In this document: positions 33,729 to 45,185 of the stretch, in pieces
Layout of the letters: each line of letters opens with the position of its first letter
Numbering within the stretch: the stretch's first letter is position 1
Assembly: GCF_001642475.1 (NCBI RefSeq)
Contig: NW_019173945.1
Coordinates: forward strand, 310,001-374,000
DNA length: 64,000 bases
Direction of reading: 5' to 3'
Origin: Fonsecaea monophora
Taxonomy: Eukaryota > Ascomycota > Eurotiomycetes > Chaetothyriales > Herpotrichiellaceae
Notes under the pieces: model-generated
The model's database searches: none
What the model saw: only the letters and a program-made list of their open reading frames with translations
Told to the model about the DNA's origin: nothing
Program-made: the position numbers and the translations under genes

Positions 33729-34629
33729 GGTGGCCCCAGCTTGTATTCGTCTGGCTTCGGCGAGAGCATAGTCCGTGGAGTTTGAGGGTTCTGCATCAAT
33801 GTACTTGAAGTGAGCGTTGGCACAGAACCGAGACAAGAGAATGCAGTGAGACTCTTGCTCCCTAGAATGGGACTGTGCTGTCTGTTAGAACGAGGGCGTT
33901 GCCCTGTAAATGGTTCTGTCGCTGCGTAAAACCGTCGACCTGCACGATCGGCAAGATTTCTCGAGAGCCAGCTGGGTCGATGTACTTTGCAGGAGTATCA
34001 TTATGTATTCTCGTCCAGTCAGTTTAGGCTTGTCGAGTGTTATGAGCAGATGCGAGATACAGTCAGGGCTATTTGAGGGCGCTGATCGGGGTTTTCTGAG
34101 GATCAGTCTCTCAACCCAGCATTGTGGAAAACGGGGTTTATGGTGTGTAGGTGGAAAGAGGCTCGCTGGATGCAAACGGAACTGGGTGGTTTTGCAGGAT
34201 ACGGGTTTAGGAAGTTCCTGCACAGTCAGCCAGCAGGGGAGAAAGCTTCACGAGAGAAGTAAACATAGAGTTCACGTCGACAACTTTGGCTCATACTCTC
34301 ATCATCACCTCAGCGGGTGGAAGAGAACAGTTTGCGCAGTCCTCCCCTCGATCAAGCTGAAATTGACTGGGCGACGTCACTGAAAGGCAGCAAGAAAATT
34401 ACAGAGAATTGGGGGTGCGAATCTGACTTGACATGGGGATCTAGACTACACCATCCACCCATCTGCGCAATCACCCAGTGAAAGATAAGTGAGCAAAAAC
34501 GCGCCCCCCAGAAATACCATGTGGTGTGATCTCATACAATTCCAATGCATCTCCAGGGATAAATAACAAGCTATGCCAATGCCCAATCTCGTCCCAACCG
34601 CCTTGAAATCCTCCGACCTGTTGCAAAAG
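33729..34629. other. Intergenic region
   Basis: About 0.9 kb holding the acetate kinase promoter. An in-frame ATG at 34573 would add 19 residues to the kinase. No other gene is supported. Confidence 0.4.
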
Positions 34630-36032
34630 ATGGCCAACGTTATCCTCTCCATCAACGCCGGAAGCTCCTCGCTGAAGACGACGCTGTTTGTGGAGGAAGA
34701 GAGCGACGAGGGCAAGGTCAAGGGCCTCCGGCGCCTAGGGAGCGCGGAAATATCTTCCATCAATGCCCCTCCTGCGCGCCTAAAATACCTGCGTGGCTCC
34801 TACAAAGACACCCGCGAACTCGGCGACATCAACGACCACAACCACGCCTTTGAGCATATCCTGAACGCCTTTCTGGCTGATGCTGAGATCCCAGAGGTCT
34901 CCAGCAAGGATGACATCGACTACACGGCCCATCGAGTTGTCCAGGGAGGGAACTTTGAGGAAAAGTGCGCAGAGAGACACCCCACTCACACCCATACCGA
35001 AGTCGCGATAGATTTTGGACGCGTGGCTAACTGCTCATCAGCCAGTTCATCACCAAGAAGACCTTGAATAAGATCAACAAGCTGTCAGATCTTGCTCCCC
35101 TGTATGTACTCGAGAATCCTGAGCCCTTGACCCTGGCGAACTGCTGATTGCCATTCAGGCACAATGCTTCCGCGGTCGGTCTCATGCTGGCCTGCCACGA
35201 ACACCTCCCCAATGTCATCAATGTGGCATGTTTCGATTCCGGTTTCCACCAAACCATGCCTGACTACGTCAAGAGCTATGCCATTGATCAAAAGATTGCC
35301 AAGGAAAAGGGTCTGCGCAAATATGGGTTTCATGGTCTGAGCTACCAATACATCACAAGAACCACCGCCGCGTTCCTGGGGAAGCCGGAATCCGAGACCA
35401 ACATCATTGCCCTGCATCTGGGGAGTGGTGCTTCCATGTGCGCAATACAGAATGGACGTTCAATAGACACGACCATGGGCTTGACACCCGTCTCAGGTTT
35501 ACCCGGCGGCTCGCGGAGCGGTGACATCGACCCGAGTCTCGTCTTTCACTACACCTCCGATGCTAGCGCATTGAGCCCAAACAGCACAAAAGATCTCCAT
35601 ATTTCCACGGCTGAAGAGATTCTTAACAAACAGTCAGGGTGGAAGGCATTAACGGGGACGTCAGACTTTGCAAAGATTGCCGACCCGAATGCCCCGGACA
35701 CCCACAAGCTCGCGTTTAACATCTTTACTGACCGGGTTGTCGGCTTCGTGGGCAACTACTTTGTCAAATTAGGTGGCAAAGTCGACGCCTTGGTCTTTGC
35801 CGGTGGCATTGGCGAAAAGAGCCCCTACTTGCGACAAGTCGTGATTGACAAAGTCTCATGCCTCGGCTTCACCATTGACGAAGAGAAGAACAAGAAAGGC
35901 CCGGACGGAAAGGACGTGGTGGATATCGGCACCAGTGAAACCATGCGCACGTTGGTCTGCGAAACGGACGAAGACGTGAGCATTTCCAATTTTCCCACCG
36001 GACGATCTCTGGCTAACAGCATGACAGCATGA
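34630..36032 (+). CDS. ackA: Acetate kinase
   Basis: Exons are 34630-34964, 35042-35101 and 35159-36032 (1269 nt, 422 residues), matching the family length. The enzyme interconverts acetyl phosphate plus ADP and acetate plus ATP; in fungi the partner is usually phosphoketolase, which makes acetyl phosphate from sugar phosphates. Visible motifs are the N-terminal N-A-G-S-S-S-L-K phosphate loop, H-R-V-V-Q-G-G, F-D-S-G-F-H, Y-G-F-H-G-L-S-Y, H-L-G-S-G-A-S, S-R-S-G-D-I-D-P-S and F-A-G-G-I-G-E-K-S. The start at 34630 is chosen because homologues begin just before the N-A-G-S-S-S motif. The middle exon is only 60 nt. No phosphoketolase gene is in the window. No targeting signal, so cytosolic. Confidence 0.94.
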
Positions 36033-36848
36033 AATGGCGCATTCCGTCCTAGGAATGCTCTACAAGAAATAAAAAACAAGACGGACCCAGACGACCTGAT
36101 GACGAACCCGCGCACGACAATAGACTTTATAATTTGATATACAAATTAGACCGGCCCGTTGCAACGTACCAGCCTTGTTTTTGCCACGCCAGTCTTCTGC
36201 TTCGGCTCTCTTCTGCCGGTGTTTTGCCATTAGTCACTTCAACTTGCCTTTTCTACTTACCGAATGAGAAAGCCACCAGATGCTTGATTGGCCTTTGCAC
36301 GCCGAGCCTCAGGACTCGGAAATCCCTTTTAGGGACGATACATGCGGGTGCCATGTGCACAGGCCCAATTTGTCATTAGATCCAACCGCCATTGGAGTGA
36401 CCGGACGCTTTCTAACGGCTGCCGAGTGAGTAAGAAGGTTTGATACTGCGCCCAGCCTTTACGACAAATCCTTGGGATTGGACACCTTGCCCAACTAAGG
36501 CATCTCGACCTTGATGCACAATGGCTCGATTGCGGAGAGCTTCTAAGCCATTGTAACACCAACCCTGAGAGGCTGGCACTCGTCAATCGTGCATGGAACA
36601 GCATCCATCGGCCCTCAGTGATTAGTAGTGCTCGCTCGCTGAAATGCACAGAACGATGACGACGACAGAGCAATACACCGGAGGATCTGGCGCAGGAGTT
36701 TCTCCTCTGCGAAGGAATGCATTGCCCAACTTTCAAACTATATAAAGTCACGGTTCTGCCGATTACGAGGTGAGTCTGCCAGGAGTTGAGCATCGTGTTG
36801 TTCCATTTGCAATTCTCAAATACAAGGCTCTCACGGTATCACGCAATT
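36033..36848. other. Intergenic region
   Basis: 3' flank of acetate kinase and promoter of the secreted hydrolase. A 154-codon open frame on the minus strand has no recognisable motif and is not annotated. Confidence 0.4.
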
Positions 36849-38009
36849 ATGCATTTCTCTACATCTGTCTGGCTGTCGCTGCTGCTTCCAGCCCTGGAAG
36901 CCACCGCTCAACCTGTTGCTAAGCAAAATTATACATGCACAAGCTTCATGGTCAAGGTGCCGGTCAACAATGCGACTGTGGTGGTCCCTCCGATACCTGA
37001 ATTCCCAGATCAATATGCTGCCACGGCATTTGCGAATCAAATCACCCTTCGCACGCCCTCTACTGCCGCACCCAACTTGACGACTCTCACAAAGACATTC
37101 AACATCAGTGCAGAATACTGTATTCCAGCCAAGCCAGGTCCAAAGGCCTCGACCTTGCATCTTCTCACACACGGAATCGGATTCAATCGGAGCTACTGGG
37201 ACTTCTATCTCCCCTCGAAGCCCAATGATGCTCAGTATTCCTACATCAACAGCGCCACAGGTGCGGGATACAGCACTCTCTCTTGGAATCGGCTGGGCAT
37301 CGTGCCCTCGACCCTTGCCGACCCCTATACGGAGATTCAGAGTCTCGTTGAGCTTGCAGTGCTCGTCAGTCTCACCACGCTCGTCCGAGCAGGGAACATC
37401 TCTCAAGTCCCCGTCCCGGACAAAGTCGTCCATGTCGGCCACAGCTACGGCAGCGAGTTGAGCGCCTCGCTCGCCTCAGTCGCCCCCGACCTGACCGATG
37501 GCGTGGTGCTGACCGGCTACTCCGCCATTGGCAATTACTCGACTTTTTTTGTGGCCAACACGGCGCTGCACCTCGCCAGCACGAATCAACCCAAGCGATT
37601 CCCCAACAGCACTTACTCGAACGGATTCCTGACCTGGCCAGACAAATACGGCAACCAATACTCCTTCTTCCAGTATCCGTTCTTCGACCCCGCCGTGCTC
37701 GACCAGGCTGAAGCGACAAAGTTCCCCTTCACCTTTGGCGAGTTCCTCACCATGACGGCCCTGCCGCTCGCCGCCCCCAACTTTACGGGCCCCGTGCTCT
37801 ATCTCGGCTCCGAGGCCGACTTGATCTTTTGCGCCTCAAACTGCACGGGCCTGTTTGGTCCCGACAGCGCCGCGGTGCAGTCGTTCAGCGGCAGCAGCAG
37901 CGTCGAGACGTACCTCCAGCCGGACGTGGGTCACGGGCTGAATCTGCACCACAATGCCACGGGCGCGTACAATGTCATTCTCGACTGGGCTGATAGACAT
38001 GGATTTTGA
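36849..38009 (+). CDS. Secreted alpha/beta hydrolase
   Basis: Single exon of 386 residues beginning with a signal peptide (M-H-F-S-T-S-V-W-L-S-L-L-L-P-A-L-E-A-T-A). The catalytic parts of an alpha/beta hydrolase are visible: an oxyanion-side strand L-L-T-H-G-I-G-F, the nucleophile elbow G-H-S-Y-G-S, the acid in Y-L-G-S-E-A-D-L, and the His in D-V-G-H-G-L-N. Many N-x-S/T sites and four or more Cys agree with secretion. Related fungal proteins are annotated only as alpha/beta hydrolases; the substrate is probably an ester or lactone outside the cell. The start at 36849 places the signal peptide at the N-terminus; an upstream in-frame codon gives an unnatural leader. Confidence 0.85.
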   Translation: MHFSTSVWLSLLLPALEATAQPVAKQNYTCTSFMVKVPVNNATVVVPPIPEFPDQYAATAFANQITLRTPSTAAPNLTTLTKTFNISAEYCIPAKPGPKASTLHLLTHGIGFNRSYWDFYLPSKPNDAQYSYINSATGAGYSTLSWNRLGIVPSTLADPYTEIQSLVELAVLVSLTTLVRAGNISQVPVPDKVVHVGHSYGSELSASLASVAPDLTDGVVLTGYSAIGNYSTFFVANTALHLASTNQPKRFPNSTYSNGFLTWPDKYGNQYSFFQYPFFDPAVLDQAEATKFPFTFGEFLTMTALPLAAPNFTGPVLYLGSEADLIFCASNCTGLFGPDSAAVQSFSGSSSVETYLQPDVGHGLNLHHNATGAYNVILDWADRHGF

Positions 38010-38719
38010 GAGAGAGGAACGACCAGGGAATGGCTGTACGTGGCGCCACCATAGGGGAAGTCATCCGAATTGTATATAATCAAGACGAGTACCAAAGGCG
38101 CAGTGGGGGGCGGGCGGGTAAGCAGTAATGTATGTATGTAGATGTAGATCGCGTTGGTAGCTGTCACTCTGACAACCTCAACCCAGTTTCTACCGTACTT
38201 CTCAGAGACTGAGAACGCTAGGTCCGCTAGCCACTTGAAATACTAGATTTTTTTAGATTTTGTTTGATTTTTCCCATTTCCCATTTCCCCTTTCCCAGGC
38301 ACCCAGGCAACCCCAAGTCCGGAAACATGGTGAGGTCGACCAGCCGGGGGACGATTCTGTTCTCTTCCGCGTGCGATGCAATAGACCAGTTTTACTGTAC
38401 TTGCTTTTTTTTTCTTTTCTTCAGGATTGAGTTTTTGTATAGTTAGTCATATTTCATATTACATATTTCTTTATGCTGGAGACGAGACAGACACTCCTAA
38501 TCTACCTGTGCTTTGCATGCGCCCTGCCGTGGCCATTGCCAATGTTATTATGATTTGTCCCATGCTTGTCTAGGACTTTAGATTTGACGTTTTTTCCAAT
38601 AGACAACAGACCGTCTGTGTCAGACTCGGCGGCGGCGTGATTGATTCTGTTCTCCTTCCTTCTTACCGGGTGTCAAGCTGTCAAGCTGGCTGGGGAGCAA
38701 CAGTCTAACCGACGAGATA
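38010..38719. other. Intergenic region
   Basis: 3' flank of the secreted hydrolase. Contains T-rich and simple-sequence patches but no gene. Confidence 0.4.
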
Positions 38720-40560
38720 TGTGGTTTCCGGACTTATCAATAACATGTATTGGAATCCTTTTACCAAATTCGGTCTGGAGTACAACTGGAGTACGAGAAA
38801 ACTAGACGATGCAGCAGCAGCGGTGGGTGGCATCCATCACTCGAAGAGCGAAAAGCGAGACACCACTACCTCGTTCAATGTCAACTGGCACGGCCCGATC
38901 GTCATGTTCCTCTGCTTCATCCGGCGCCATCGTCCTCGCCGTCGGCCACCACGTCCTCAACCTCACACTTGATGGCAGACCCGTGTCCGCCGGCCCCGTG
39001 GAGCAACAATGGGTTTCCCGAGCGGGAAACGCGCTGGCGTACCTGGTCAAGGTGGTCCTGGTGCTGGCGACGGGCACCGCGTACGTCCAGTGTGTATGGC
39101 ACCACGCACCGGGGGCGGCCGACTCGGCTCAGTCAATTCGATTCCATGTTCGGCGTGCTGGACAATGTCTTTGAATTCCACCATCTGGGTTTTTGAATGA
39201 AACGGCCGGTTTTGTTGTTGGTCGTCGTGGATGGTTGTGTGGTACGTCTGTCACCGATATATTACCATTGCCATTCCATACCCAGCATCTTCCCCCTTCT
39301 TTTTTTTCTCTCAAGATCTGTTATCTCAAAGTTCCCAAAATAGCATCCAGAATTCACGTGTACATACCACAGTAGTGCCCACAGCCATATCACTTATTGA
39401 ACCTTTGACCCCGTGGCCTGCCAAAAACTGACCAAGTCCCGAGACAGGCTCATACCATTAGTCGCCATCATCCACGCCCGGCACCATCTCCGTCGTGTCC
39501 GCGTCGACAAGCGAACCCAAGACCATCACCGTCCCGCAGCGAGAATATGGCAAGACCTCGTACGGCGTCGCCATGGCCACGACGACCAACGTCACCGTGT
39601 TTTACGGCGGTGCACGGTCCTATCTCAAGGGACCGACGCTCACGATGCTAACCGAGACGGAGGTCCTGTCGGTATCAGTAGGCGGAGACGCATTTTCCAC
39701 CAACTCGAACTTGACATAGTCGATGGGTTCTTTGGACCGGCCATATCTTGCTCGGCCGCTGGCGTGGAAGTCACGACGCGGTTGACGGACTTGGTCCTCC
39801 CGTATCACCAGCAAAAGCAAGTGTTGTTGATGTACGACGCCTGGGTCCCGAGACCGGCGACGGCGACATCGCCCAATGAGACTCCTCTCGTCGACGGCAT
39901 GCTCGTTGTCGATCCAGACAGGAACAGCAACCTCCGGATCCTGGACCAGATTTCGTCCGACGCAGCAAGGATATATTACAGCATTGCCCCGGATGTGACG
40001 ATGCAGGCGACGATGACAGCCTCCATCCATGTCATCGAGTGTACCCTGTAAAACACGTCGTGGCACCTAGACTTCGACGTCCGCACCACCGGCGAGCAGG
40101 TTCTCAGGCCAACCCTGCAATTTGAGAACTGGATGCCCGGGCGGAGCAGCATCAAACCACCTTCTCGCGCAACGTGTTCTCCTACAATAGCCGAGACCTT
40201 GTCGTTGCGTACACACTTGCGATAGGCGGTAGCGCCATGTGTATCCTCGTTGCCATGATTGCCATCTCTAAAATGGACGCCGTGTATTCGAACAGCTTCT
40301 CCACAGTCGTCCGCGTCAGCCGGAACCAACCCCGTCTCAACACCGTGATTTGCGATGACCACGACCACAGCGGAGCGCAGCCCTTGCCAAAAAGAGTGGC
40401 TGATGCGTATATGTGGATCGGTCGCGAGGATATCGTGAGCCGGGGAATTGGGCGAGGCCGCGTCGCGACGGCGGACATCTGGGACTCTGACACGGAGGAG
40501 AGCCGCTCGTGGTGGAGGAAACGACGGGCGATGGATCTGGAGCGACCCCTGCTCCTGGCA
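38720..40560 (+). pseudogene. Decayed multi-pass membrane protein gene of an uncharacterised fungal family
   Basis: Pieces of one protein can be read in order but in changing frames. They are N-V-N-W-H-G-P-I-V-M-F-L-C near 38.88 kb, then A-V-G-H-H-V-L-N-L-T-L-D-G-R-P-V-S with Q-Q-W-V-S-R-A-G-N-A-L-A-Y-L-V-K-V at 38.93-39.10 kb, then L-S-Q-F-D-S-M-F-G-V-L-D-N at 39.13 kb. Later come Y-G-K-T-S-Y-G-V-A near 39.55 kb and F-S-Y-N-S-R-D-L-V-V-A-Y-T-L-A-I with S-N-S-F-S-T-V-V-R at 40.18-40.32 kb. This is the layout of a fungal plasma-membrane protein family of about 600 residues with N-terminal and C-terminal membrane segments and an extracellular middle. At least four frame changes and several stops show loss of function. 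The end meets the convergent bZIP gene. Confidence 0.65.
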
Positions 40561-40679
40561 AGCTGGCTCAATGGAGTCAGCAAATCGACTCTTGGGCTTC
40601 TCACGATATTTCCTTCTGATCCCGTTGTGCTTAAGACGTCGCATAGTGAAAAGAAGGCACAAAAGCCCTCCAAATTCCA

Positions 40680-42023
40680 TCAGTCCCAGTTCATAACCAG
40701 GTGGTTCTCGTTTGTCTGGCGTACTCCAACATTACAGACGACGTGGCGACTGAGAAGGCTGCCCAGCTCCTCCGATTCTGGGACAAAGCCCTCTGACGAG
40801 CTTGTCGCCGCGTCTCCGGCAGGTAAAATGCCTTCTTCGTCGTCATGCAGAGACCACCACCATTGGCTGCCACTCAGCATTCCGTCCTCATCGTCAAATT
40901 CCTCCTCGGTCTGTTGCGTGGTTACGCCACTGTCAATGTCCTCAACAGTCATCCGAGCGATCCAGCCCCATTTGCGCCAGAACCACCGCCTCACTTCCCA
41001 ACTCCGCTTGTTCCAAGCCACGCCGTCTCGCATACTCCTTCCATAGTCTCTGTTGGCGCGTTCGCGTCCCCAGCAGACCAAGCCGTCGTGAATCAAGTTA
41101 AGGAAGAGGCTCATATGATCAAGTTTCCTGACACTCGAGAGGTAGATGGCCATACTCCGAAAGTGTGGGAAGGGGATGCAATCCAGGTACGATGGATGAG
41201 GAATGATGAGTTGGTGCGCCGTTGGTCGGAGGTCAACTGGGATAGTGTGGATATTGGCGTTGGAACTGGTTGAGAACGGAGAAGGATGGTCATTGATATA
41301 GGAGACGATTGAAATGCCTAGGCTTTGAGCGATCGACATTGTTGCTGCGAAACACGACTCTCCGACCAGCTGCAGATTGTTCTTATAGGGTGATGGGAGG
41401 GATGGCCGCGTTCGTGAGATGCTCCGAGACGCTGAAGAAGAAGAACGTGGCGCGACCTGAGGGGAGAACTGGAATGGCGACGCCTGTCGCAAAGGAGACA
41501 ATGAAGGAGACAGGTTACTCAGCGGGCTCGTCCCTGGAACGACACCCGGTGGAAGCGTATATGTCTTGTTGTCGATATCGTCAGGGATGGGCCATGAGTG
41601 TCGCATATCAAGAGCGTCCGGGATTGGCGGTACGTAGTAATACACAGCAACTCCCAATGGAAGAATCGGCTCTGGGAGAGGGGTCGTATTGCTTCCCGCC
41701 TCATGGATGTCTGGTTCTGTCAATATCTCGTCAGGAAGTGGCTCTCCCAAGGCAATAGACGATTCCCTGCCAGTCTCCAATGATTCCGTCAAAGGGACCT
41801 GGCCCTCAACCGTGGACGGCTGCTGCGCATGTTCCCTCGCCCGCTTTGCCAACTCCTGCGTGACCTTCTCTCGGGTCGCTTCATCTCGACGATGCTTCTG
41901 CTTTTCGCGCCAGACGCGCTGCGATCGTCGATTTTGCTCTCTCCTTGCCTCAGTCAGTTTTCGCTTGTACCTCTCTGAGACCTTGGATTCCGGGCCCGCC
42001 GCAGCGGAGGATGAGCTCGACAT
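40680..42023 (-). CDS. bZIP-type transcription factor with DUF3425
   Basis: Single exon of 447 residues. The basic region near residues 20-50 reads R-R-E-Q-N-R-R-S-Q-R-V-W-R-E-K-Q-K, matching the N-x2-[AS]-Q-x3-R core of fungal bZIP/AP-1-like proteins. The leucine zipper is short and weak. The middle is Ser/Pro-rich, and the C-terminal half has the DUF3425 pattern (L-R-P-T-A-H-Q-L, H-P-S-Y-L-D-C-I-P-F-P, then W-G-R and W-E-V-R-R-W-F-W-R-K-W-G-W). It should act in the nucleus; targets are unknown. It diverges from the HET-domain gene, with about 0.7 kb of shared promoter, and its 3' end abuts the decayed membrane protein gene. Confidence 0.85.
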   Translation of the reverse strand: MSSSSSAAAGPESKVSERYKRKLTEARREQNRRSQRVWREKQKHRRDEATREKVTQELAKRAREHAQQPSTVEGQVPLTESLETGRESSIALGEPLPDEILTEPDIHEAGSNTTPLPEPILPLGVAVYYYVPPIPDALDMRHSWPIPDDIDNKTYTLPPGVVPGTSPLSNLSPSLSPLRQASPFQFSPQVAPRSSSSASRSISRTRPSLPSPYKNNLQLVGESCFAATMSIAQSLGISIVSYINDHPSPFSTSSNANIHTIPVDLRPTAHQLIIPHPSYLDCIPFPHFRSMAIYLSSVRKLDHMSLFLNLIHDGLVCWGRERANRDYGRSMRDGVAWNKRSWEVRRWFWRKWGWIARMTVEDIDSGVTTQQTEEEFDDEDGMLSGSQWWWSLHDDEEGILPAGDAATSSSEGFVPESEELGSLLSRHVVCNVGVRQTNENHLVMNWD

Positions 42024-42740
42024 ATCCTTGTGTTCAGCTACTTTGCGATTTCCTCACGATGAGCGTGAGACAACGTTGGGCCCTCGAGATTCGCACAATG
42101 CTCGCAAGTCCTGCATGGGGAGAAGTGGCTGGCTGCACTGGATGACAACAGGCATAGAGGATCGAGTCCTATGTTCAACCACAGACCTATGATGATGCAG
42201 AGGTTCACATGAGGGCGAAGGACCGGGTGTGCTGTGATTGATGGCGAGCAGTCAGTGAGTCGTGGGTTTTCCGGACTCCAAGGTGGTAGTTAGATGAGCC
42301 TATCATTCTCCGTCTCCGAGTACGAATAGGCAGGGTACAGGTAGGACGCACCGCCAAACAGAGCAGACTTCCGCCTGGGCCTTTGGCCTTGGTGGCCTAG
42401 TGAGCCCTAGTTAGGTAATAGTAGGCTACCACGCCACCAACGCTACCTACATAGCATGCTTGCATGCTTAGGTCAGATGGTGTTCGGCACTCGTACATCT
42501 CATACACATCTCTACACAGATACGACTTCAGTAACAACTACAAGGCCTCTCGTCGTCCATTCCACTCACCATGTCGATCCTAAGCATCCAGCGAAACCCT
42601 GGCGGTTGACTTGACTGCACTTCTAACACTCTATAGCGCTCGTCTTCTTCTCATGACGACCACTACTGCTTCGAACCCGCTGCCGTCTAGTGCGCGTGCT
42701 GCACACATTCGACAACCTTTTTGCGATACCCGCTGAGGCC
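42024..42740. promoter_or_regulatory. Bidirectional promoter, bZIP gene / HET gene
   Basis: Shared upstream region of two divergent genes. It contains the dyad AGCATGC-TT-GCATGCT at 42453-42468 (two GCATGC palindromes back to back) and a GGCC-rich patch around 42378-42400. No coding exon upstream of the HET gene could be supported. Confidence 0.4.
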
Positions 42741-45185
42741 ATGTCAGATGGCCCTCGTGAATCGCTGTCGACGTACACTAAAGAGCGTGTGAGATCAATA
42801 TATCAGGACGGGCTGAAATGGAAAACCAGCAACACTATCGGGCAACCAAGAACTTTCGAGGCGCGTTCGATAGAACACGATGCAACAAGCGAGCTGTTTT
42901 ACATCTTTTCGGCAGCGCAGCAAAAGGAACGATTACGACAAATGGGCAGATCTTTTTTCCGCGCCGTCCAGGAATCCCATGATCATGTCGCTCGGCTAGA
43001 TGACAAGATTGCATCCCTGATGTCTTGCTGCTACGATGGCGTCCTGGACGAGGACTATATGGTCTCGCAGACTTGCGCATTATTATCTCGCATTCCTGGC
43101 ACTCCTCCTCTGCACCGGGCATTGAGTTCAATGTTTTCAGGCCACAAGTTTAATTGGGGTTACTTCGAAAGTGTCCACCACAGCCATGTTCTGTTGAATC
43201 AAGACACTTGGGAAAAGCTCCTGGTAACTAAATGGATTGACTCAAACACCGTGAGAATTGCTTTGACCATTGTCCAGATGCGTGATGGGACGAGCAGCAA
43301 CTTGGTGAATCATTTTCGACAGTACCTCAACACCCTAGCTGAGATCTCAGAGGCGACGTTCTCTTTGCTCTACCGCTGCAACGATGTCGTGGAACAACAG
43401 TCCTGGTTGCTGGCGTCAAGTTTTCTCTGGACGTGCTGGTGTCGTGGACTCATGCTTCATCTCCACAGTGCTCTCCATTTCCATTTGCGATTTGGCTACA
43501 ACGTCGGGGCTTTGGATCGACTTGACATGAGGCAGCCGTTGCCGCAGATGGGTGTACTTTCGTCACCTTCAAAACCATCAGCATACTTGTGTCCCTGGGC
43601 GTTCGAGCTGTTACGATCTGATAGAGCATCTGTGAGTCAAGATTTCCGTCGTTTCCATCAGCGGTTTTCGACGCTCCACGGCCAAAAGCCAGCTCGGTGC
43701 TTAGGTGGTCCATGCCGCCCTTGTAACGGACAAGGTCCAACACATTGTCAACGCTTTACGGGACTGAAGATCGTTGACCAGTCTGCTCACGACGGATCCT
43801 GCGATGGTCAGTGTCAAAGTTTATTTTGGGACGAGGCGAGCTACCGCAGCGTCGCCGGAGCCAGAGCAGTGTCAATTATTGATACGAATGAAGAGTTTAT
43901 TCGATACTGTCAGGCTTCTCGCAAGACGATAGCTGTGTCGCATGTGTGGGCTCATGGTGCGGGTGGTCGACCGCACACCGGCTTCAACGCCTGTCTACAT
44001 CAGCGGCTCGTCCGAATTGCTCGAGAAAACGACTGCGACTCCTACTGGATGGACACGCCTTGTATACCGGAAGATCACCAACTTCGAGCCGAAGCGATCT
44101 CGTATATCAACAAAGTTTTCAATACAAGCAGCATCACGCTGGTGTGGGACCGGGATCTCATGTCGATCGACATATCTCGTCCGTCGATGGAGATCCAAGA
44201 GGCGATCCTATGCACTCTCCTGGTCTGTGACTGGACCTTGAGGTCTTGGACTCTGCTAGAGTCGATGCGTGCCCGCCACAACATTCATCTCTTGTGCAAA
44301 GACAACGAGACCGTCGCGCTGAGAGACTGTCTCCTCAATGTCCACCACGCCGGCGCCATCGACATTGCGACATTATTGCTCACCAGCCAACAACTTCTGC
44401 CCGCGATACAATACGACGGTGAAGAACCCGATGACGAACTGCAGAGACAAATGAGGGGTTACGTCCCTGTCGAGGAAGCTCTGCACCTGCTGGCTCGTCG
44501 ACACGCGTCTAGACCAGGAGACAGCGTGGTCATCTTGAGCCTGCTCATTGACGACAAGCCAGTGTATACTGCAGAGGCATTCTGGAAGTCAAAGATCGGC
44601 CAGTCCTTATACTCGGGCGTACTATTCTCATCCCAGCCCAGACTCCGATGTAAGGGATTTGGATGGGCACCTTCTCAGCCAGAATTACCCCTGGCTGTTT
44701 TGAGTGGTGATTCTCCACACTCTCAAGAGTACCTGTTTGACGGTTCACTGTCGTGGCCAGCGATAATTACCCGGGACGGTCTCGACGCGACGTTTGCCAC
44801 GTTCGAGATACCTGAACTCGAGCAAGAGTCGTCGGAGTCGTCGTCTTCATCCCCGCTTCAGCATGTCCTCACTAATCTAGCCCAGAAGTTTCCCTGGTCG
44901 GGCTCCCGACGACGTCAGCCCAGTCAAATACAAACTCTACGCAACCACTTCCATCTGGAGAGGTATAAGCACTCGCTACTTCTCCTTCCCGTCGTTGCGA
45001 ACTCGTCACGCAGTGCCCCATTCAACGCGTACCGCGGCCGGTCGAATGGCTTGCTATTTGCCGTGGTGGGTTCACATGATGAGGATCGGCGGACGTGGCA
45101 CTGGCTCGGGACTTTTGAATGGGACTTGACTTGTCCGCCTCTGCCAAAGAAGAGGAAGGAACGGGAGAAAGTGTTCATTGTCTAG
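42741..45185 (+). CDS. HET-domain (heterokaryon incompatibility-like) protein
   Basis: Single exon of 814 residues from the first ATG in frame. The central part carries a HET-type domain: K-T-I-A-V-S-H-V-W-A-H-G, then N-A-C-L-H-Q-R-L, then D-S-Y-W-M-D-T-P-C-I-P, then N-K-V-F-N-T-S-S-I-T-L-V-W-D-R-D-L. HET domains act in non-self recognition and can trigger cell death on hyphal fusion, and many copies have no known role. Just before it lies a Cys-rich patch (C-L-G-G-P-C-R-P-C, T-H-C, C-D-G-Q-C) that may bind metal. The C-terminus is Ser-rich then basic, ending K-K-R-K-E-R-E-K. No NACHT, ankyrin or WD repeats are visible. Confidence 0.82.
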   Translation: MSDGPRESLSTYTKERVRSIYQDGLKWKTSNTIGQPRTFEARSIEHDATSELFYIFSAAQQKERLRQMGRSFFRAVQESHDHVARLDDKIASLMSCCYDGVLDEDYMVSQTCALLSRIPGTPPLHRALSSMFSGHKFNWGYFESVHHSHVLLNQDTWEKLLVTKWIDSNTVRIALTIVQMRDGTSSNLVNHFRQYLNTLAEISEATFSLLYRCNDVVEQQSWLLASSFLWTCWCRGLMLHLHSALHFHLRFGYNVGALDRLDMRQPLPQMGVLSSPSKPSAYLCPWAFELLRSDRASVSQDFRRFHQRFSTLHGQKPARCLGGPCRPCNGQGPTHCQRFTGLKIVDQSAHDGSCDGQCQSLFWDEASYRSVAGARAVSIIDTNEEFIRYCQASRKTIAVSHVWAHGAGGRPHTGFNACLHQRLVRIARENDCDSYWMDTPCIPEDHQLRAEAISYINKVFNTSSITLVWDRDLMSIDISRPSMEIQEAILCTLLVCDWTLRSWTLLESMRARHNIHLLCKDNETVALRDCLLNVHHAGAIDIATLLLTSQQLLPAIQYDGEEPDDELQRQMRGYVPVEEALHLLARRHASRPGDSVVILSLLIDDKPVYTAEAFWKSKIGQSLYSGVLFSSQPRLRCKGFGWAPSQPELPLAVLSGDSPHSQEYLFDGSLSWPAIITRDGLDATFATFEIPELEQESSESSSSSPLQHVLTNLAQKFPWSGSRRRQPSQIQTLRNHFHLERYKHSLLLLPVVANSSRSAPFNAYRGRSNGLLFAVVGSHDEDRRTWHWLGTFEWDLTCPPLPKKRKEREKVFIV

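Noticed and set aside
39413..40051. 212-codon plus-strand frame read as a separate gene
   Set aside because: Arg/His-rich, motif-free, and overlaps in another frame the recognisable pieces of the decayed membrane protein.
41309..42192. Plus-strand frames at 41309-41758 and 41689-42192
   Set aside because: Antisense to the bZIP gene; no independent evidence.
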